Positions 48,201 to 56,799 of a stretch of DNA of 64,000 nt are shown one piece after another; the first letter of the stretch is position 1, and each line of letters begins with the position of its first letter. A program made the translations under genes and the position numbers. Origin of the DNA: Streptomyces sp. SAT1 (GTDB taxonomy: Bacteria; Actinomycetota; Actinomycetes; Streptomycetales; Streptomycetaceae); assembly GCF_001654495.1 (NCBI RefSeq), contig NZ_CP015849.1, positions 124,001-188,000 on the forward strand. Direction: 5' to 3'. The notes under the pieces were generated by a model that was not told the DNA's origin, searched no databases, and saw only the letters and a list, made by a program, of their open reading frames with translations.

Positions 48201-50474
48201 GACTGCCGAGGGGGCGGGCAGCAGGCTGCTGTTCCGGGCCAGGGTGCTGCCCGGCGGGGCGTCGCGCAGGCCCTCGGCGAACCAGTCGGGCAGGCCCGGT
48301 CCGCCCCGGGCGCCGCTCAGCGGGTCGTACGTGTGCCAGTCGCCGGCGCGCACCCAGTACGACGTGCCGTCGCTGATCACCGGCAGGGCCGCCGGGACGG
48401 TGGTGTCCCCGGGGCGCAGCACTCCCGTCCCGGTGGTCAGGCCGCCCCCGCGGAGCGGCAGGGCGACCGGGGGCATGTTCCGGCCGAAGTCCCGCATCGG
48501 GGCGCAGCACAGGGCCTCGGGGTCGGTCGGGAACGGGTCGGGGGCGGTGCGCTCCCAGTAGCCGCGCTTCTCGGCGGGGAACGGCGGGTCCCACCAGACG
48601 AGAAGCTCGCCGTCGACATGGCGGCAGCCCACCGCGCCGAGGCCCCGGACCGATCCGCGGTCGGTCACCTTCGGTGGCAGGCGCAGGTCGTGGGTGTGCA
48701 CCGTGCCGTGCGCGTCGATGACCCGGGCCCGGGTGCCGGCCAGGACGACGAGACGGGGCCAGGCGTCGGTCACGTGGACGGCGGCCGTCCGGTGCTGCGC
48801 GGCGGCGTCGGCGACGGCCTCCTCCCAGGCGGGCCAGCCCAGTTCGTCGATGATCCCGCGGCGCAGTGCGCGGGCGAGCGCCGGGGCCGTCCCGGTGCTC
48901 AGGGCCTCCCGTACCTCCTCCTCGGCGAGCGCCAGGATCTCCCCCGGCAGCCAGGCGACCGGTTCGAGCGGGTGGGCGTACGGGGCGGAGTACCCGGCCA
49001 GTTCCACCGGGAGGTAGGCGCGGGCGGCCTCGGCCACCCAGTCGGCGAGCAGCCGGCGTCCGCCCGGGGAGCCGGCCAGCGTGGTGAGGGTGTGGAGGTC
49101 GTCCTTGTGCCGGTAGGTGGGGCAGCTGCGGCGGAACGCCCGGCGGAAGCGGGGGTCGGCCGCGAGCGCGCGCAGATCGCGCCGGTTGCTGTCGGTGGCC
49201 CACCGCCGGAGGGACAGGGAGTGCCGGGGCGGGGGGTCCGCCACCGGTACGCCCAGGGCCAGCAACCGGTCGAGGAGGTTCATGTCGTGGACGGCCGGCA
49301 AGGGGTCGCCGCCGTCGCGCAGTTCGGCGCGCAGGGCACCGGCCATGCGCTCGATCAGCGGCGCCACCTCGGCGGGTGGGTGCGTCCCCACCAGCGACAG
49401 CAGTCTGCGGGCCCATCCGGACGCGCCGTCGGGGGGACGTACGTCGGCGGGCAGCGTGGTGTCGCACAGGCCGGCGGTGGCGCCGGTGCGCTCCAGCAGG
49501 TCCAGCCACTGCGGCAGTTCCTCGCGCTCCCACTCCGAGGGCATCAGTCCCAGCAGGACGCCGCGGAAGGCGGGCTCGTGCCGGGTCAGGTCGAGCAGGG
49601 CACGGCGGTGCGTCTTCCACCAGCCGGGCGGTGCCTTCCGGGTGCCGGGCCGCACCAGCATCTCGCGCAGATGGGCCTTCTCCTCGTCGAGCGCGTCCTC
49701 GCCCGCGACCTGCCTGGCGAGCCTGCGCAGTTCGCTCGCGCCCGGACCCGAGGGTGCGAGGCCGTGCTCGGCGAGCCGCACGAAGAGCCCGCGCAGGTGC
49801 CGGAACGCCGTCCGCGGCGGGACGCGGGAGGACAGTCCTCTGGCGTAGCCGGTGAGCATGGTCGCCGGTACGGCTCCGGCCAGGGAGAACTCCAAGAAGA
49901 CCGCGTCCATGCGGTCCTCGTCGAACGGCAGCGCGTACGCCGTCTCGGCCTTGCGGGCGCTGACGAACATCAGTGACGCGTACCGTGTCTCGTCGGCGGC
50001 CAGGAACACCCGGCCCGCCTGCTCGTAGAAGACCGGCAGGAGGTGCGGTACCGCTCCGGCGAGCCGTGCGCCGATCGCCTCGTAGGCCGCGCGCGCCTTC
50101 TTCGGCCGGGACCGCGCGGTCCGGGCGATCCGGTCCATCTCCTCGGCCACGGACATGGCCAGGTGGCCGTCCGCGGGGTGGTGGACCAGCGCCCATTCGG
50201 GGAAGCCCAGCGACCGGGGCCGGCCGAGACCGACCTCGGCCGCCTCGCCCACGGGTTCCAGGCCGAGGAAGCCGGTGGCGGGGTCTTCGCCGGGTTCCGC
50301 GGCGACCAGGCGGACGACGGTCCGGTCGTCCAGGGCGGGATGCCGGTACGCCTGGGTGAGCATCGGGACGGCGCGGGCGCCGCCGCTGTCGGTCCCGGGC
50401 GGCAGTACCGCACCGGCGCGCAGCAGTTCCTCCGCCCGCGCGTGCGGTCCGTCAGCGGTTGCCGAGCCGTTCAT
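45261..50474 (-). CDS. Very large protein of unknown function, partner of DUF4132
   Basis: This 1737-residue soluble protein has no membrane helix, signal peptide, P-loop or nuclease motif that I recognise. It is rich in Ala, Leu, Arg and Asp, with helical blocks and a beta-rich middle where short LPVISDGTSYWVRAGDWHTYDP-like segments recur. A 42-bp tandem repeat at about 47634-47717 encodes a duplicated AHASDPV(S/T)E(P/A)IG. ATG at 50474 is chosen because GGAAGG lies 9 nt upstream; in-frame codons further upstream would have to be read through the heptamer repeats. The DUF4132 gene lies upstream in the same direction, and large proteins next to DUF4132 genes recur in Streptomyces. Function not assignable. 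Confidence 0.8.
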   Translation of the reverse strand: MNGSATADGPHARAEELLRAGAVLPPGTDSGGARAVPMLTQAYRHPALDDRTVVRLVAAEPGEDPATGFLGLEPVGEAAEVGLGRPRSLGFPEWALVHHPADGHLAMSVAEEMDRIARTARSRPKKARAAYEAIGARLAGAVPHLLPVFYEQAGRVFLAADETRYASLMFVSARKAETAYALPFDEDRMDAVFLEFSLAGAVPATMLTGYARGLSSRVPPRTAFRHLRGLFVRLAEHGLAPSGPGASELRRLARQVAGEDALDEEKAHLREMLVRPGTRKAPPGWWKTHRRALLDLTRHEPAFRGVLLGLMPSEWEREELPQWLDLLERTGATAGLCDTTLPADVRPPDGASGWARRLLSLVGTHPPAEVAPLIERMAGALRAELRDGGDPLPAVHDMNLLDRLLALGVPVADPPPRHSLSLRRWATDSNRRDLRALAADPRFRRAFRRSCPTYRHKDDLHTLTTLAGSPGGRRLLADWVAEAARAYLPVELAGYSAPYAHPLEPVAWLPGEILALAEEEVREALSTGTAPALARALRRGIIDELGWPAWEEAVADAAAQHRTAAVHVTDAWPRLVVLAGTRARVIDAHGTVHTHDLRLPPKVTDRGSVRGLGAVGCRHVDGELLVWWDPPFPAEKRGYWERTAPDPFPTDPEALCCAPMRDFGRNMPPVALPLRGGGLTTGTGVLRPGDTTVPAALPVISDGTSYWVRAGDWHTYDPLSGARGGPGLPDWFAEGLRDAPPGSTLARNSSLLPAPSAVPGPLCAPVGGLVGWRVLELPDGSLRGEDLAGRSVVLPPAPSRRTNRELWHALQFPGTDRPCAVVLDGSSLGLFDADGTLMAEFPEQTPATLEQGRGAGFSAGTALLPPLRHWQQLRPRDPQGSAALRRIGEDTAAALLAAAVAEPPQDAPPRPDDAPRPEQPGAHASDPVSEPIGTRAHASDPVTEAIGALLPQVTHAALRAGIAGVVRLAAGHQRTIDAALARLDTAAGRAGADTVAVAHEGAGADTATDGKRTAPEGDPRDSPGEEGPGPEQPARPVPGDATLAAALDGLGLLGTFMGRGVCYDQYHHLVDALRLIGSSVRGDAEPAPPGRAHVCAVREAPLDLLNWRGLPALSATLALRAAGAATRESDRAALDAYLAELDAQRLSAPDPGHWRRTRLRLDPSLFEGPDALPPATSSAALLDLGDGEFLLFPGDRYRFPDRPARSATDGREFEAVHHDPRGRFRTPAPYTLVHSEAFSGPVRAPGWLAAFRAELAGHGPAPWHPEAAAEFARRTGVTPAMARLVVAGLPMIDDERAPVPAGTLKTLGVQAADARIAKDILRTVDADARRAVVAALLPAEPSRLWTDGPDAAAAAEIWNERVGRRTPLAEDVLHDTVRAVSPSWWDPYEALHAFLRADEEPRLTRDLTWRLTGYSAPTAEGPGFDADTLKGSVALTAWLAHRLPSGDPLRAALPGVLAAVRARLAHPGLLIRMDRWNGLDDFRRILGEPTERAEDFERHGAVVLCTGTLDTGSGRPVHPAVRPALLDESGRDPVLPLLFPGEGPTAEETALRVAHDERFAHLLADPGEPAAGERDEHGLWWPQNPAMSVPGLVADAAVRHGIGEDAAVLYLMLLALPDPTDRNTGRWTGWARQRGGTARLRAARAELAATGLVVRGTRTRAGRSLFLPGGWLALAKPHTPLERWKLPLYDLLHDERVPLGVVAPTRPVADLYHEAWRRTLDGDAPRLEEIEVPRPRA

Positions 50475-50493
50475 CGACGTGTGCCTTCCGTGC

Positions 50494-50549
50494 GTGTGCC
50501 GTGTGCCGTGTGCCGTGTGCCGTGTGCCGTGTGCCGTGTGCCGTGTGCC
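50494..50549. repeat. Eight perfect tandem copies of the heptamer GTGTGCC
   Basis: The tract spans 56 bp between the DUF4132 gene and the large gene, 20 to 75 nt upstream of the latter's ATG, just beyond its ribosome site. Imperfect units flank it on both sides. Copy-number change by slippage would alter the distance between an upstream promoter or the DUF4132 gene and this start. Confidence 0.9.
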
Positions 50550-50631
50550 GTGTGTGCTGTGCCGGTCGTGGCGGTGTACGCCGGAGGTGTCGCCGGCCGA
50601 GCGCCCCGGTCCGTGGTGCGGGGGCCGCCGG

Positions 50632-51498
50632 TCATGCGGTGTCCTCGGCCGGGACACGGCCGCCCGCGTGCAGGGCGGCGGCCATGCGCATGCCCTCGGA
50701 CCAGGCCACCGGGCCGACGTCCGTCGGCGCCATGGCGGCGCCGGGGCGGTCGCCCCAGGTCAGTCCGCCGGTCCGGGCACGCTCCTCGGTGTAGGGGTCG
50801 CCGATCGCGACGGACGCGGTGACGACCCGTCCCGCCTCGCGTACGCGGTCGGTGACGTACGTCCCGGTGACCTTGTAGCCGAGCGCGGTGGCGTGGGCGG
50901 CGAGACGGAACCAGGAGCTGTACTCGGCGCCCGCGAACTCCTCGACGGCGCGGGTGCCGTGGTCGGTCGCGGCGGGCTTGTGCCATACGGCGCGGTGCAG
51001 TTGCTCCACGCCCTGGACGGCGCCGAGTGCGGTGGCCTGTGCGCGCAGGGCGGGCAGGCCGGGGAGCAGGACCGGGTGCGGCACGGTCACGGCGGGCGCG
51101 GAGAGGTGGCGCGTCCCGCCGTCCGGGGCGACCAGCAGCAGCCGCCCGGAGGGGGAGGCGTCCCTCAGGAAACCGATGTCGCCGGGGTGTTCGCCGGTCA
51201 CGACGAGATCGCGCAGCGCCGCCCGCCATGCCTCGTCGGGCCACACCTGGGCCAGCAGCGCGGTGGGCACCGGCAGCGAGGACACCATCCAGGTGTCGAC
51301 CCGCGCCGCGCAGTCGGCGGCGTGCCGCTCCAGCCACTCGGCGAACCGCTGCAGCTCGATCACCTCGGGCCGGTCCCGTATCTCCTCCGGCAGGGTCCGC
51401 GACCCCGCCGCCGGGGCCGCGCCGGACACGGGCCGCGCGATCACCCGCCCCCGGGCGAGGGTGATCTCGTGGTCGTCGCCCGCCGCCAGCCAGCCCAT
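50632..51498 (-). CDS. DUF4132-domain protein
   Basis: This 288-residue protein matches the C-terminal part of DUF4132 (MolR/YehH-type) proteins: GWLAAGDDHEITLARGRVIAR at the start, LQRFAEWLERHAADC, RVDTWMVSSLPVPTALLAQVWPDEAWRAALRDLVV and VPHPVLLPGLPALRA. Full DUF4132 proteins exceed 800 residues, so this is a short form. DUF4132 genes are linked elsewhere with MoxR ATPases and vWA proteins; here only the 1737-residue partner follows. ATG at 51498 is the family start. Role unknown. Confidence 0.85.
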   Translation of the reverse strand: MGWLAAGDDHEITLARGRVIARPVSGAAPAAGSRTLPEEIRDRPEVIELQRFAEWLERHAADCAARVDTWMVSSLPVPTALLAQVWPDEAWRAALRDLVVTGEHPGDIGFLRDASPSGRLLLVAPDGGTRHLSAPAVTVPHPVLLPGLPALRAQATALGAVQGVEQLHRAVWHKPAATDHGTRAVEEFAGAEYSSWFRLAAHATALGYKVTGTYVTDRVREAGRVVTASVAIGDPYTEERARTGGLTWGDRPGAAMAPTDVGPVAWSEGMRMAAALHAGGRVPAEDTA

Positions 51499-51538
51499 GG
51501 ATGTCCTGCCTCTCGCCCGTCCGGAGATCACCGCGGTG

Positions 51539-51566
51539 CGCCGGGACGGCGCGGACCGTCCCGGCG
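51539..51566. terminator. Perfect 11-bp hairpin between operons
   Basis: CGCCGGGACGG (51539-51549) pairs with CCGTCCCGGCG (51556-51566) around loop CGCGGA. It lies 57 nt after the SnoaL-like stop and before the DUF4132 start, so it should end the ABC/aldehyde-dehydrogenase operon. No T-run follows. Confidence 0.7.
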
Positions 51567-51622
51567 TACCGCGATCACGGCGAAAGACTAGAGGCACCCA
51601 CTGACAGTGCCGGGAGGACGGG

Positions 51623-52012
51623 TCACGTCACGGGGCTCCCTGTGCGGAAGAACGTCTTCGACGCGATCCGCCACTGCCCGTCCTCGCGGACCAGGGAGAA
51701 GTGGTTGGTGAAGTCCTCGCCCTGGTAGCCGTGTTCCTCCAGCACGGCCACCGCCACCTCGCCGCTCACCTCGATCGAGCGGACGGCGTACGTGTACGTC
51801 CGGGTCCAGGCGCGCTCGCCCGAGTCGGCCGCGACGACCTGGCAGAACGCCCCGATCGGGGCGGAGACCAGTTCCGGGCCGAGGTAGCCCCACATGTACG
51901 CCTCGGGCCGGAAGGCTTCGCGTACGGCCTGCGGGTCCCCGGCGCACACCGCCGAGACATACGCTTCCACGGCGGCCCGGACACCGTCGTGCGCGGTGGT
52001 GGGGTCGGTCAT
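51623..52012 (-). CDS. SnoaL/NTF2-like protein
   Basis: This 129-residue NTF2-fold protein has VRAAVEAYVSAVCAGDPQAVREAFRPEAYMWGYLG, typical of the putative lumazine-binding or SnoaL-like group. GAGGAAG precedes the ATG. It follows the aldehyde dehydrogenase gene by 28 nt in the same operon, so it may be an isomerase or binding partner in that pathway. Confidence 0.8.
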   Translation of the reverse strand: MTDPTTAHDGVRAAVEAYVSAVCAGDPQAVREAFRPEAYMWGYLGPELVSAPIGAFCQVVAADSGERAWTRTYTYAVRSIEVSGEVAVAVLEEHGYQGEDFTNHFSLVREDGQWRIASKTFFRTGSPVT

Positions 52013-52040
52013 GCGGTCTTCCTCTCCGGTGGCGGGGGTG

Positions 52041-53489
52041 TCAGCCATGGTGGATCCACACACCCTTCGTCTCGGTGAACACGTCCAGCGCGTAGGAGCC
52101 CATCTCGCGGCCCCAGCCACTGGAGCGGAACCCGCCCCAGGGCGCCGCCGGGTCCGGGACCGGGGGCATGTTGACGAACACCGCGCCTGCGCGGACCTCC
52201 GCGGCCAGCCGGTGGGCGGTGGACAGGTCCCGGGTCCACACCGCGGCGGCCAGGCCGTAGCGGGTGTCGTTGGCGCGTACCGCCAGTTCCTCGTCGTCCT
52301 CGTAGGTGAGCACGGGCAGTACGGGACCGAAGACCTCCTGCCGGGCCACGGCCATGTCGTCGCGCACCGAGGCGAAGACGGTGGGCCGGTAGAAGTTGCC
52401 GTGCTCCAGGGGGCCGTCGGCGCGCTCGCCGCCGGTGACGACCTCGGCGCCGGCGGCGACGCCCTCCTTGACCATGGTGTCCACCCGCCGCAGGTGTTCC
52501 TCGGTCACCAGCGGACCCAGCTGGGTGTCCGGGGACATGCCGGGCCCCAGGCGCAGCGCGGCGACGGCGGCGGCGAGCTTCTCGGTGAACTCCTGGGCGC
52601 GGCGGCGGTCCACGTAGAAGCGGGAGTAGGCGGCGCAGACCTGGCCGCTGTTGAGCAGCGCGCCCTGGACGTTGCCCCGGACGGCGGCGTCGATGTCGGC
52701 GTCGCGGGCGATGATGCTGGGTGCCTTGCCGCCCAGTTCCAGGGTGACCCGTTTCAGGTCGTCGGCCGAGGCGCGGACGATCTCCTGTCCCACCTCGGTG
52801 GAGCCGGTGAAGGAGACCTTGTCCACGCCGGGGTGCGCCACGAGGGCCCGGCCGGTGGCGGGGCCGCCGGTGAGGAGGTTGACCGTGCCCGGGGGCAGGC
52901 CGGCCTCCGCGCAGAGCCGCACCAGGTGCAGGGCGGTCAGCGGGGTCTGTTCGGCCGGTTTCAGGACGACGGTGTTGCCGCAGGCCAGCGCGGGGGCCAG
53001 CTTCCACGCCGCGATCATCAGCGGGAAGTTCCAGGGGGTGATGAGCGCGCACACCCCGACCGGTTCGCGGCGGGTGAAGTGCAGAGTGCCGGGGAAGGAG
53101 ACCGGGCTGACCGCGCCCTGGATCTTCGTGACCCAGCCGGCGTAGTAGCGGAAATGCTCGGCCGCCCCGGCGACGCTCACCCCGCGGGCGACCTGGAGCG
53201 GCTGCCCCTGGTCGCGGGTCTCCAGCTCGGCGAGCAACTCGGCGTCGCGCTCGATGAGTTCGGCGACGCGCCACAGCAGCCTCGCGCGGTCCGCCGCGGT
53301 GAGCGCGGCCCACGCGGGGTCGGTCAGCGCCCGCGCGGCGGCGTCGACGGCGGCGTCCACCTCCGGCTGTCCGGCCTGGGCGCAGGTGCCCAGGACCGTC
53401 CCGGTGGCCGGGTCGCGGGTGGTGAACTCCGCGCCGTCCGCGGCGGCCGTCCACTCCCCGTCGATGTAGAGCTGGCCTCGCACATTCAT
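52041..53489 (-). CDS. NAD(P)-dependent aldehyde dehydrogenase
   Basis: This 482-residue ALDH superfamily enzyme has TPWNFPL, FTGSTEVGQ (cofactor loop), catalytic E251 in ELGGKAPS, nucleophile C285 in NSGQVCAA and EVFGPVLPV. All catalytic residues are present. It oxidises an aldehyde to an acid; the substrate probably comes from the imported ligand of the upstream ABC system. It lies 66 nt after the TetR gene and 28 nt before the SnoaL gene. Confidence 0.94.
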   Translation of the reverse strand: MNVRGQLYIDGEWTAAADGAEFTTRDPATGTVLGTCAQAGQPEVDAAVDAAARALTDPAWAALTAADRARLLWRVAELIERDAELLAELETRDQGQPLQVARGVSVAGAAEHFRYYAGWVTKIQGAVSPVSFPGTLHFTRREPVGVCALITPWNFPLMIAAWKLAPALACGNTVVLKPAEQTPLTALHLVRLCAEAGLPPGTVNLLTGGPATGRALVAHPGVDKVSFTGSTEVGQEIVRASADDLKRVTLELGGKAPSIIARDADIDAAVRGNVQGALLNSGQVCAAYSRFYVDRRRAQEFTEKLAAAVAALRLGPGMSPDTQLGPLVTEEHLRRVDTMVKEGVAAGAEVVTGGERADGPLEHGNFYRPTVFASVRDDMAVARQEVFGPVLPVLTYEDDEELAVRANDTRYGLAAAVWTRDLSTAHRLAAEVRAGAVFVNMPPVPDPAAPWGGFRSSGWGREMGSYALDVFTETKGVWIHHG

Positions 53490-53555
53490 GAAGATCCTTT
53501 TCTGGGCGGTACGTACGGGGGGCGCGGGGCACGGCGGGCCCCGCGCCCCCGCGGG

Positions 53556-54152
53556 TCAGTCGCCGGTGATGTCGCGCATCAACCGGTCGACGTGGGCGCG
53601 GTGTTCAGGGACGAGCGCGCCGTCGGGGAACATCAGGGCGGTGACGTTGGCGCCGATGGTCAGGCCGATGACCTCCCCGGCGAGGCCGGTCACGGCCGGG
53701 TCGTCGGGCGGCTCTCCCCGGCCGCGTGCCGCGGCGATACGGGCGGCGAGCAGCCGGCGCCACCGGCGCAGGTGGTCGCGGTACAGCTCGGCGAGTTCCT
53801 CGTTGGCCACCGAGTGCTCCCACAGGGCGAGCAGCACGCGGGCGCCGTCGATGCGGTACCGGTCGAGCGGCAGGGTCGCCTCGATGTCGTGGCGCAGTGC
53901 CTCCTCGGGGTCGGGGGCCGGTTCACCGGCTGCTGTCATCCGTTCGTTCATCTCCGCCAGCACGCTCTCGAAGGTGGCCGCGACGATGCTGTCCTTGCTG
54001 GGGAAGTAGCGTTTGAGGGCGCCGTTGGCGAAGCCCGCCTCGGCGACGATGCTTCTCATCGTCGCGGCCTCGAACCCGCCCTGGACGATGAGTTTCCTGG
54101 CGACCGCGACGATCTCGCGCCGCCGCTGGTCATGATCGATGATCTTCGGCAT
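53556..54152 (-). CDS. TetR-family regulator embedded in the uptake operon
   Basis: This 198-residue protein has an N-terminal TetR HTH (REIVAVARKLIVQGGFEAATMRSIVAEAGFANGALKRYFPSKDSIV) and a C-terminal ligand domain. It starts 8 nt after the ATPase gene, inside the operon, so it is produced with the transporter. It is the nearest candidate to bind the palindromes at 61634 and 61656, or the operon's own promoter, and to respond to the imported ligand. Confidence 0.9.
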   Translation of the reverse strand: MPKIIDHDQRRREIVAVARKLIVQGGFEAATMRSIVAEAGFANGALKRYFPSKDSIVAATFESVLAEMNERMTAAGEPAPDPEEALRHDIEATLPLDRYRIDGARVLLALWEHSVANEELAELYRDHLRRWRRLLAARIAAARGRGEPPDDPAVTGLAGEVIGLTIGANVTALMFPDGALVPEHRAHVDRLMRDITGD

Positions 54153-54160
54153 GGTCGCGC

Positions 54161-55012
54161 CTACGGTACGGGGGAGGCTCTCACCGCTCGCAGCCCGAGC
54201 CAGCTTCTCCTGCGCTCGGCCTGCCGCGCCGGGTCGGCCACCGGGGAGGCCAGCAACAGCCTGCGGGTGTAGGGGTGTCCCGGGTCACGGGTGACGGTCT
54301 CGTTGGGTCCGGACTCCACGCACTCGCCCTGGTACATGACCGAGACCCGGTGGCAGATGCGCCGGACCACGCCCAGGTCGTGGGAGACGAACAGGTAGGA
54401 GACGCCGGTCTCGCGCTGGATGTCGATGAAGAGGTCGATCACCGCCGCCTGGGTGGTGAGGTCGAGCGCGCTGACGGGTTCGTCGCAGACGATCAGGCGC
54501 GGGCGGCGCACCAGCGCGCGGGCGATGGCGACGCGCTGGCGCTGGCCGCCGGAGAACTCGCTGGGGTAACGCGTGACGGTGTCCGCGGGCAGGCGTACGT
54601 GGTCGAGCATCTCGGCCACCGCCCTGCGCGCCTCGGCCCGGCCGGTGCCGGACGCGGTGAGGGGTTCGGCGAGGATCTGGCCGACGGTGAGGGTGGGGTC
54701 CAGTGAGCCGTAGGGGTCCTGGAAGACGACCTGGAGGTCGGCGGCCAGGCGGCGCCGTTCGGCTCCCTTGGCGTGGGTGATGTCGCGGCCGTCGAAGCGG
54801 ATGGTGCCGGAGGTGACCGGGGCGAGGCCGAGGATGGCCTTGCCGAGGGTCGACTTGCCCGATCCGCTCTCGCCGACCAGGCCGACGCACTCGCCCGCGC
54901 CGATCTTCATGGAGATGCCCTTGAGCGCGCGGAACGTGGTGCGTCCGCGGTGGTAGTCGACGACGACGTCGTCCACTTCGAGCAGCGCGTCCCCGTGGGT
55001 GTCCGTGGTCAT
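54161..55012 (-). CDS. Oligopeptide-type ABC ATPase (DppF/OppF)
   Basis: This 283-residue ATPase has Walker A GESGSGKSTLG, Q loop VVFQDPYGSLDP, signature FSGGQRQRVAIAR and Walker B LIVCDEPVSALD, with the oligopeptide ABC C-terminal HPYTRRLLLASP. It pairs with the ATPase domain fused to the permease encoded upstream. Start overlaps that gene by 4 nt. Confidence 0.95.
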   Translation of the reverse strand: MTTDTHGDALLEVDDVVVDYHRGRTTFRALKGISMKIGAGECVGLVGESGSGKSTLGKAILGLAPVTSGTIRFDGRDITHAKGAERRRLAADLQVVFQDPYGSLDPTLTVGQILAEPLTASGTGRAEARRAVAEMLDHVRLPADTVTRYPSEFSGGQRQRVAIARALVRRPRLIVCDEPVSALDLTTQAAVIDLFIDIQRETGVSYLFVSHDLGVVRRICHRVSVMYQGECVESGPNETVTRDPGHPYTRRLLLASPVADPARQAERRRSWLGLRAVRASPVP

Positions 55013-56799
55013 GAGTGCACCGTCCGTCCGGCCGTGTTCCAGGCCGCGTCCAGGTCGGCGCGGCTCTCGGTGTCGTCCTGCGAGGCGCGGATGAGTTCCG
55101 CGGTGTACGGGTCGCCGGGGTCACCGAAGATCTGCTCGACCGGGCCGGTCTCGATGATCCGGCCGTCCTTCATGACGGCGACACGGTCGCAGATGTCGGC
55201 GACCACACCGAAGTTGTGGGTGACGATCACCAGGGCCATCCCGTACTCGGCCTGCAACTCGCGGAGGAGTTCGAGGACTTCCGCCTGGACGGTGACGTCC
55301 AGCGCGGTGGTCGGTTCGTCGGCGACCAGCAGGCCGGGGTTGCCGGAGACCGCGCCCGCGATGAGGACGCGCTGCGCCATGCCGCCGGAGATCTGGTGCG
55401 GGTAGGAGGCCAGCACCCGGTCGGGGTCGGTGATGCCGACGCGTTCGAGGATCGCGCGGGCCCGCTCCCCCGCCTCGGCCTTGGACAGCCCGTGCACCGC
55501 GCGCAGGGGTTCGGTCAGCTGGTGGCCGATGGTGTAGCAGGGGTCGAGGTTGCTCATCGGCTCCTGGGGCACGTAGCCGATGCGGGTGCCGAGCAGGGCG
55601 TGGCGCTTGGCGCGCGGGAGCGAGCCGGCCTCGCTGCCGCCGACCCAGATGCCGTCGGCGGTGGCGGTGCCGTCGGCCGGGAGCAGGTCCAGCGCGGAGA
55701 AGACGGTCTGCGACTTGCCCGAGCCGGACTCGCCGACGATGCCGAGCACTTCGCCGGGTGCGACGTCCAGGCTCACTCCGTGCACGACCTGCTTGTCGCC
55801 GTGCGGAGTGCGGTAGGTGACGCGGAGGTTCTCGATCCTGAGCGCGCTGTCCGCCGCCGAGTGCAGCAACTCGCCGGTGGCGCCGCCCTCCTGGCGGGGC
55901 GGCGCGGCCGCGCGGGAGCGCCGGGGGGCCGGTGCGGTGCGCGAGTTCACCAGGTCGGCGAGGGTGGAGCCCATGAAGGCGAGGGCGGCGATGGTGATGC
56001 CGAGGGCGGCCGAGGGCCACAGCAGGATGAGCGGGTGGGTCAGCATGGTGCGGAACCCGTCGTTCATCATCTGTCCCCAGTCGGGGTTCGCCGCGGTGCC
56101 GATGCCGAGGAACTGGAGGCCGGTCTGCAGGCCCATGGCGATGCCGGCGGTCAGCGCGGACTGGATGATGACGGGTGCGTAGACGGCCCGCAGCATGTGG
56201 GCGCGCAGGATCTGGGTGTGGGTGAGGCCCGCCACGCGGGCCGCGTCGATGTACGGCTCCTTGCGCACGGCGAGCGCCCTGGAGCGGGAGATGCGGTAGT
56301 AGCCGGGTGCCATGAAGGCGCCGACGGTGATCATCAGCACGGTGAAGTCGGCGCCGGTGCCCGCGGCGACGATGAGCAGGACGATCATGCCGGGCACGGA
56401 CTGCGCGGCGTCGCTGATCCAGGAGAAGATCCGGTCGGCCGGGCCGCCGAAGTAGCCGGCGGCCACGCCCGCGGGGACACCGAGCAGGGCTCCGGCGAGG
56501 CAGGCGACGGCGGCGCCGTACAGCGTGGTGCGCGCGCCGTACAGGAGCCGGCTGAAGATGTCGCGGCCGGCGGAGTCGCCGCCCATCAGGTGGCCGTGGC
56601 CGGGCGGGGCCTGGGTGAGGTTGAAGTCGACGAAGTTGGGGTCGTGCGGGGCGAGCAGCGGCGCGAACAGGCCCACGAGGACGACGAGGAGGAAGACGGC
56701 GAGCGCGGCGACGCCGACGGGGCGGCGCAAATAGCGCGACCAGAGGCGCTGTCTGGCCTGGACGGGCTCGGGTGTGGCGGGGAACGCGGCTTCGGTCAT
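55009..56799 (-). CDS. Fused permease-ATPase (DppC-DppD)
   Basis: This 596-residue protein joins a DppC-type permease (1-290: FLLVVLVGLFAPLLAPHDP, GHLMGGDSAGRDIFSRLLYGARTTLYG and EAA loop IDAARVAGLTHTQILRAHMLRAV) to an ABC ATPase (320-596: GESGSGKSQTV, ISGGMAQRVLIAG, LLVADEPTTALD). A 30-residue Pro/Ala/Arg linker joins them. The fusion recurs in actinobacterial peptide/nickel importers. ATG at 56799 overlaps the upstream permease stop by 4 nt. Confidence 0.94.
   Translation of the reverse strand: MTEAAFPATPEPVQARQRLWSRYLRRPVGVAALAVFLLVVLVGLFAPLLAPHDPNFVDFNLTQAPPGHGHLMGGDSAGRDIFSRLLYGARTTLYGAAVACLAGALLGVPAGVAAGYFGGPADRIFSWISDAAQSVPGMIVLLIVAAGTGADFTVLMITVGAFMAPGYYRISRSRALAVRKEPYIDAARVAGLTHTQILRAHMLRAVYAPVIIQSALTAGIAMGLQTGLQFLGIGTAANPDWGQMMNDGFRTMLTHPLILLWPSAALGITIAALAFMGSTLADLVNSRTAPAPRRSRAAAPPRQEGGATGELLHSAADSALRIENLRVTYRTPHGDKQVVHGVSLDVAPGEVLGIVGESGSGKSQTVFSALDLLPADGTATADGIWVGGSEAGSLPRAKRHALLGTRIGYVPQEPMSNLDPCYTIGHQLTEPLRAVHGLSKAEAGERARAILERVGITDPDRVLASYPHQISGGMAQRVLIAGAVSGNPGLLVADEPTTALDVTVQAEVLELLRELQAEYGMALVIVTHNFGVVADICDRVAVMKDGRIIETGPVEQIFGDPGDPYTAELIRASQDDTESRADLDAAWNTAGRTVHS

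Noticed and set aside
45336..49976. A 1546-codon plus-strand open frame antisense to the giant protein gene
   Set aside because: Composition is Gly/Arg/Gln/Val-rich mirror coding with no recognisable segment; the minus-strand protein has normal composition, a ribosome site and structured segments.
50494..50549. Short regular repeats taken as a CRISPR-like array
   Set aside because: Units are 7 bp, directly adjacent, with no spacers and no cas genes; it is a microsatellite-like tract.
50475..50657. A longer N-terminus of the giant protein read through the heptamer repeats
   Set aside because: It would encode His/Thr/Arg-rich repeat sequence and start within the DUF4132 gene end, while ATG at 50474 has a proper GGAAGG site.
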